From NCBI GenBank assembly GCA_002068715.1, contig MWAR01000610.1, positions 1 through 5,856 on the forward strand: a stretch of 5,856 nt of DNA, given 5' to 3'. The DNA is from a bacterium ADurb.Bin374. GTDB taxonomy: Bacteria > Riflebacteria > Ozemobacteria > Ozemobacterales > Ozemobacteraceae. How positions within the stretch are numbered: the stretch's first letter is position 1; each line of letters begins with the position of its first letter. Below, in pieces: positions 3,991 to 5,856 of the stretch. The position numbers and the translations under genes are program-made. A model generated the notes under the pieces. That model was not told the origin of the DNA, made no database searches, and saw only the letters and a list, made by a program, of their open reading frames with translations.

Positions 3991-5856
3991 ATGAATTCAC
4001 CATTTCCTGCGTTGCAACAACGCCTGCCGGCCTTGCTCGCAGGCGCGTTTCTGTTCGTGCTTTTCACCGTCTGGACGGCGTCGCTGCTTCTCGAGAACGA
4101 CAACCAGCCCGACATCGACATCGTGCTGTCCCCCTCCGCGCGCCTCGCCTCGGGCGACACGACGGAAGTGGCGCTGTATGCCCTCGGGCGCGACAAACCT
4201 TATCCCGTCCAGAGGCTGAAGCTCGAGGTGCACCTCCGCATCGCCGGTCGTTCCGTTCCGCTCGTCCCGCCTTTCACGGCCGTCGAGAAACGCCCGGGGG
4301 TATATACCGCCGGCATCTCCATTCCCGAATCGCTCAACGGCGGAACGTATGAACTCGCCGTCTTCCGGTCGAACGTTCTCCGACAGCCGCTCGCCGTGTT
4401 CAACGTCCAGGCGGGAACGAACTTCGCGTTTGCCGCCATTCCGCCCGGGCCCTCTCTTCGCACCGGCGGCTTGTACCGGTTCGATCTCGCCGCCATCGAT
4501 CCCGGCACATCCCGACCGCTGCCAAGGCTTCCCGTCAGGTGCAGAATCACCACCCCGGACGGCTTCACGACGACGAACAGGGTCGTGTTCACCACCCGCC
4601 AGGGCACAGGCGACTTCACCTTTTCCCTGCATCCGGAAAGCCCGACCGGAGAGTATCTCGTCGACTTCTCGTGCGGGAACCGGTCGCTCCAGTTTCGTGT
4701 TCCGGTCCTGCCGGCGCTTCCGCCCCTCGTTTTTCTGAAGAATCTCCTGAGCCACGCCGCCTCAGATCTGCCGGCCCCCGTTTCCGGGCTGTTACCCGGT
4801 TCTCCGGCCCCATCCGAACGCCAGGCGCACTGGAGCCTCCATCATGGAAAAGAGCCCCATTCGTCGATCCGATGGGCAAAAGCGGGCGGCAGGGTCGTCC
4901 GGGCGAATTTCGATCTCGGCACGCGTCGGTTCGCCGTCATCGAGCTCTGGCAACGCAACAGGCTACTTCATTCGTCTCTTTGCCCACAGGCCTCGGGCAC
5001 CGTCAAAATAACCTTCCGCAACCGGCTTCCACTAACGGCGCCGATCAAGGTGCGGCTGTGGCAGAAAAAGCGCCGCCAGGTCTGGTCGGACGAGTATGTC
5101 ATTCCGACGATTTCCGCAACCGATGAAGCAACCCGCAGATTCCGGCGTCTGGCCGAAGACTGCGCACCGTCGTCCGGCCTCACGCTTGCGCGTCTGCTGA
5201 TGCCGGCGGCCGTTTCCGTGCAGGTTGGAAGCGGTTTCCAGAAAACCGACCGTCTCACGCTCGCAACCGGCTTTCTGTCCGATGCCTGCCGTCTCTCGCT
5301 TCCCTGGCTTTTTCTCGTCGCCCTGCTCCTGCCGTTCGTCGGCAACGTCTGCACCAACATCGGGAGAAGCGGTTGCCGGATCGTCTCGGACTTTCTCGTT
5401 CCGGTGACAGCCGCCATGGCGATCTTTTTTTTCCTGGCCCGGTCCGGCATCGCGGATCCGCCAGGCCCCATCCTGCTGTTCGTGGGTTTTCTCGTCGCGG
5501 CCCTGATGCTGTATGCGGGCCGACAGGCTCCGGCCGGCGCGTCATTCGTCCTCTTCCCGACCGGGACTCTTCAGAAAACCCCTCGTCGGTCGCCCCCCCG
5601 GGCGGTCGAGGCGTTCGTTCTTCTCGGACTCCTGCTTTCCGGCACACTCCTCGTGAAGATGTTCGGCGGAGACCCGACCATCCAGTCGTCGCCGAACAAG
5701 CTTCTGACGTTTATCGCCGCCGTATCCGGCCTCATGACCGCCGTGTACATGCTGGGAACGGGCTCGCTGAGTCTCAGCAGACCGGATGCTTCCCTGTTCG
5801 CAGCGATTTCCGACCTTCTGTCGCGAATCACGTCCGGTCTTGCGAAAGGTGGATGG
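3991..5856 (+). CDS. large membrane protein with extracytoplasmic beta-rich domains and multiple C-terminal helices, partial (runs off right edge)
   Basis: I do not recognise this family. The frame is open from ATG 3991 to the window end (622 codons, no stop). Residues 14-34 form a hydrophobic helix (signal anchor). Residues about 38-140 and 143-240 look like two beta-sandwich modules of Ig or macroglobulin type: alternating hydrophobics, VYTAGISIPESLNGGTYELAVF in the first, and GDFTFSLHPESPTGEYLVDF in the second. Two cysteines in the second (184, 228) could form a disulfide. A third beta-rich stretch covers about 283-380. At least five hydrophobic helices follow: about 436-454, 464-485, 493-509, 539-556 and 571-588. 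I infer a sensor or envelope-assembly protein with a large periplasmic or external part. No catalytic motif is seen. ATG 3991 is preferred because it opens directly into the signal anchor and a promoter sits just upstream; the Shine-Dalgarno is weak. It is divergent from recD2. Confidence 0.8.
   Translation, partial: MNSPFPALQQRLPALLAGAFLFVLFTVWTASLLLENDNQPDIDIVLSPSARLASGDTTEVALYALGRDKPYPVQRLKLEVHLRIAGRSVPLVPPFTAVEKRPGVYTAGISIPESLNGGTYELAVFRSNVLRQPLAVFNVQAGTNFAFAAIPPGPSLRTGGLYRFDLAAIDPGTSRPLPRLPVRCRITTPDGFTTTNRVVFTTRQGTGDFTFSLHPESPTGEYLVDFSCGNRSLQFRVPVLPALPPLVFLKNLLSHAASDLPAPVSGLLPGSPAPSERQAHWSLHHGKEPHSSIRWAKAGGRVVRANFDLGTRRFAVIELWQRNRLLHSSLCPQASGTVKITFRNRLPLTAPIKVRLWQKKRRQVWSDEYVIPTISATDEATRRFRRLAEDCAPSSGLTLARLLMPAAVSVQVGSGFQKTDRLTLATGFLSDACRLSLPWLFLVALLLPFVGNVCTNIGRSGCRIVSDFLVPVTAAMAIFFFLARSGIADPPGPILLFVGFLVAALMLYAGRQAPAGASFVLFPTGTLQKTPRRSPPRAVEAFVLLGLLLSGTLLVKMFGGDPTIQSSPNKLLTFIAAVSGLMTAVYMLGTGSLSLSRPDASLFAAISDLLSRITSGLAKGGW

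Noticed and set aside
1781..3994. A 737-codon open frame on the plus strand opposite recD2
   Set aside because: It is the antisense shadow of a high-GC gene: low-complexity Arg/Asp/His/Val-rich product, no domain, and every helicase motif reads intact on the minus strand.
3797..4003. N-terminal extension of recD2 to ATG 4003
   Set aside because: The extension has no Shine-Dalgarno, runs across the REP-like repeat and into the right-hand gene start, and reads as proline/cysteine-rich noise. The family normally begins a few residues before the VVERIT segment.
3997..4755. 252-codon minus-strand frame opposite the right-hand gene
   Set aside because: The plus-strand frame is open for 622 codons with a signal anchor and several membrane helices. 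The minus frame is Arg/Gly/Glu-rich noise.

Overview
This is a GC-rich bacterial window. Individual 60-nt rows inside the recD2-like gene and the right-hand gene count at about 68-77% G+C. It holds four protein-coding genes, two of them cut by the window edges. The coding style (a Sec-type signal peptide ending AHA, sigma70-like promoters, an intrinsic terminator) is ordinary bacterial. The sequence alone does not let me name a taxon. RecD2-type helicases are known from Deinococcus, Bacillota and many less-studied phyla, so that gene narrows little. I see no rRNA, tRNA, CRISPR array, transposase or phage gene.

Layout, left to right. (1) 1-672, minus strand, open at the left edge: an exported glycine/alanine-rich membrane protein of unknown function with a Ser/Thr-rich tail. 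(2) 673-1069: a 397-bp divergent intergenic region with a promoter and Shine-Dalgarno (SD) for the left gene, a small REP-like hairpin, a long imperfect palindrome, and a promoter and SD for the next gene. (3) 1070-1600, plus strand: a 176-residue three-helix membrane protein of the Pycsar-effector (PycTM, formerly DUF5706) type, with clearly lower G+C than its neighbours and no cyclase gene in sight. (4) 1550-3796, minus strand: a complete RecD2-type superfamily 1B DNA helicase. Its 3' end overlaps the 3' end of the PycTM-like gene by 51 bp, and its coding sequence contains a strong intrinsic terminator facing the PycTM-like transcript. (5) 3797-3990: a divergent promoter region with a second copy of the REP-like hairpin. 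(6) 3991-5856, plus strand, open at the right edge: a large membrane protein with one N-terminal helix, a beta-rich (Ig/macroglobulin-like) extracytoplasmic part, and at least five C-terminal helices. No family was recognised.

The genes do not form an operon: every adjacent pair is divergent or convergent. RecD2 is a chromosomal DNA-repair helicase. The PycTM-like gene has its own promoter and terminator, so it is a stand-alone unit. The most interesting points are the orphan Pycsar-type effector, the terminator embedded antisense in conserved recD2 codons, the two REP-like hairpins with structure-preserving substitutions that bracket the PycTM/recD2 pair, and promoter positions suggesting leaderless or near-leaderless mRNAs for the genes on either side of position 3900. 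No complete new multi-gene system is demonstrable here.
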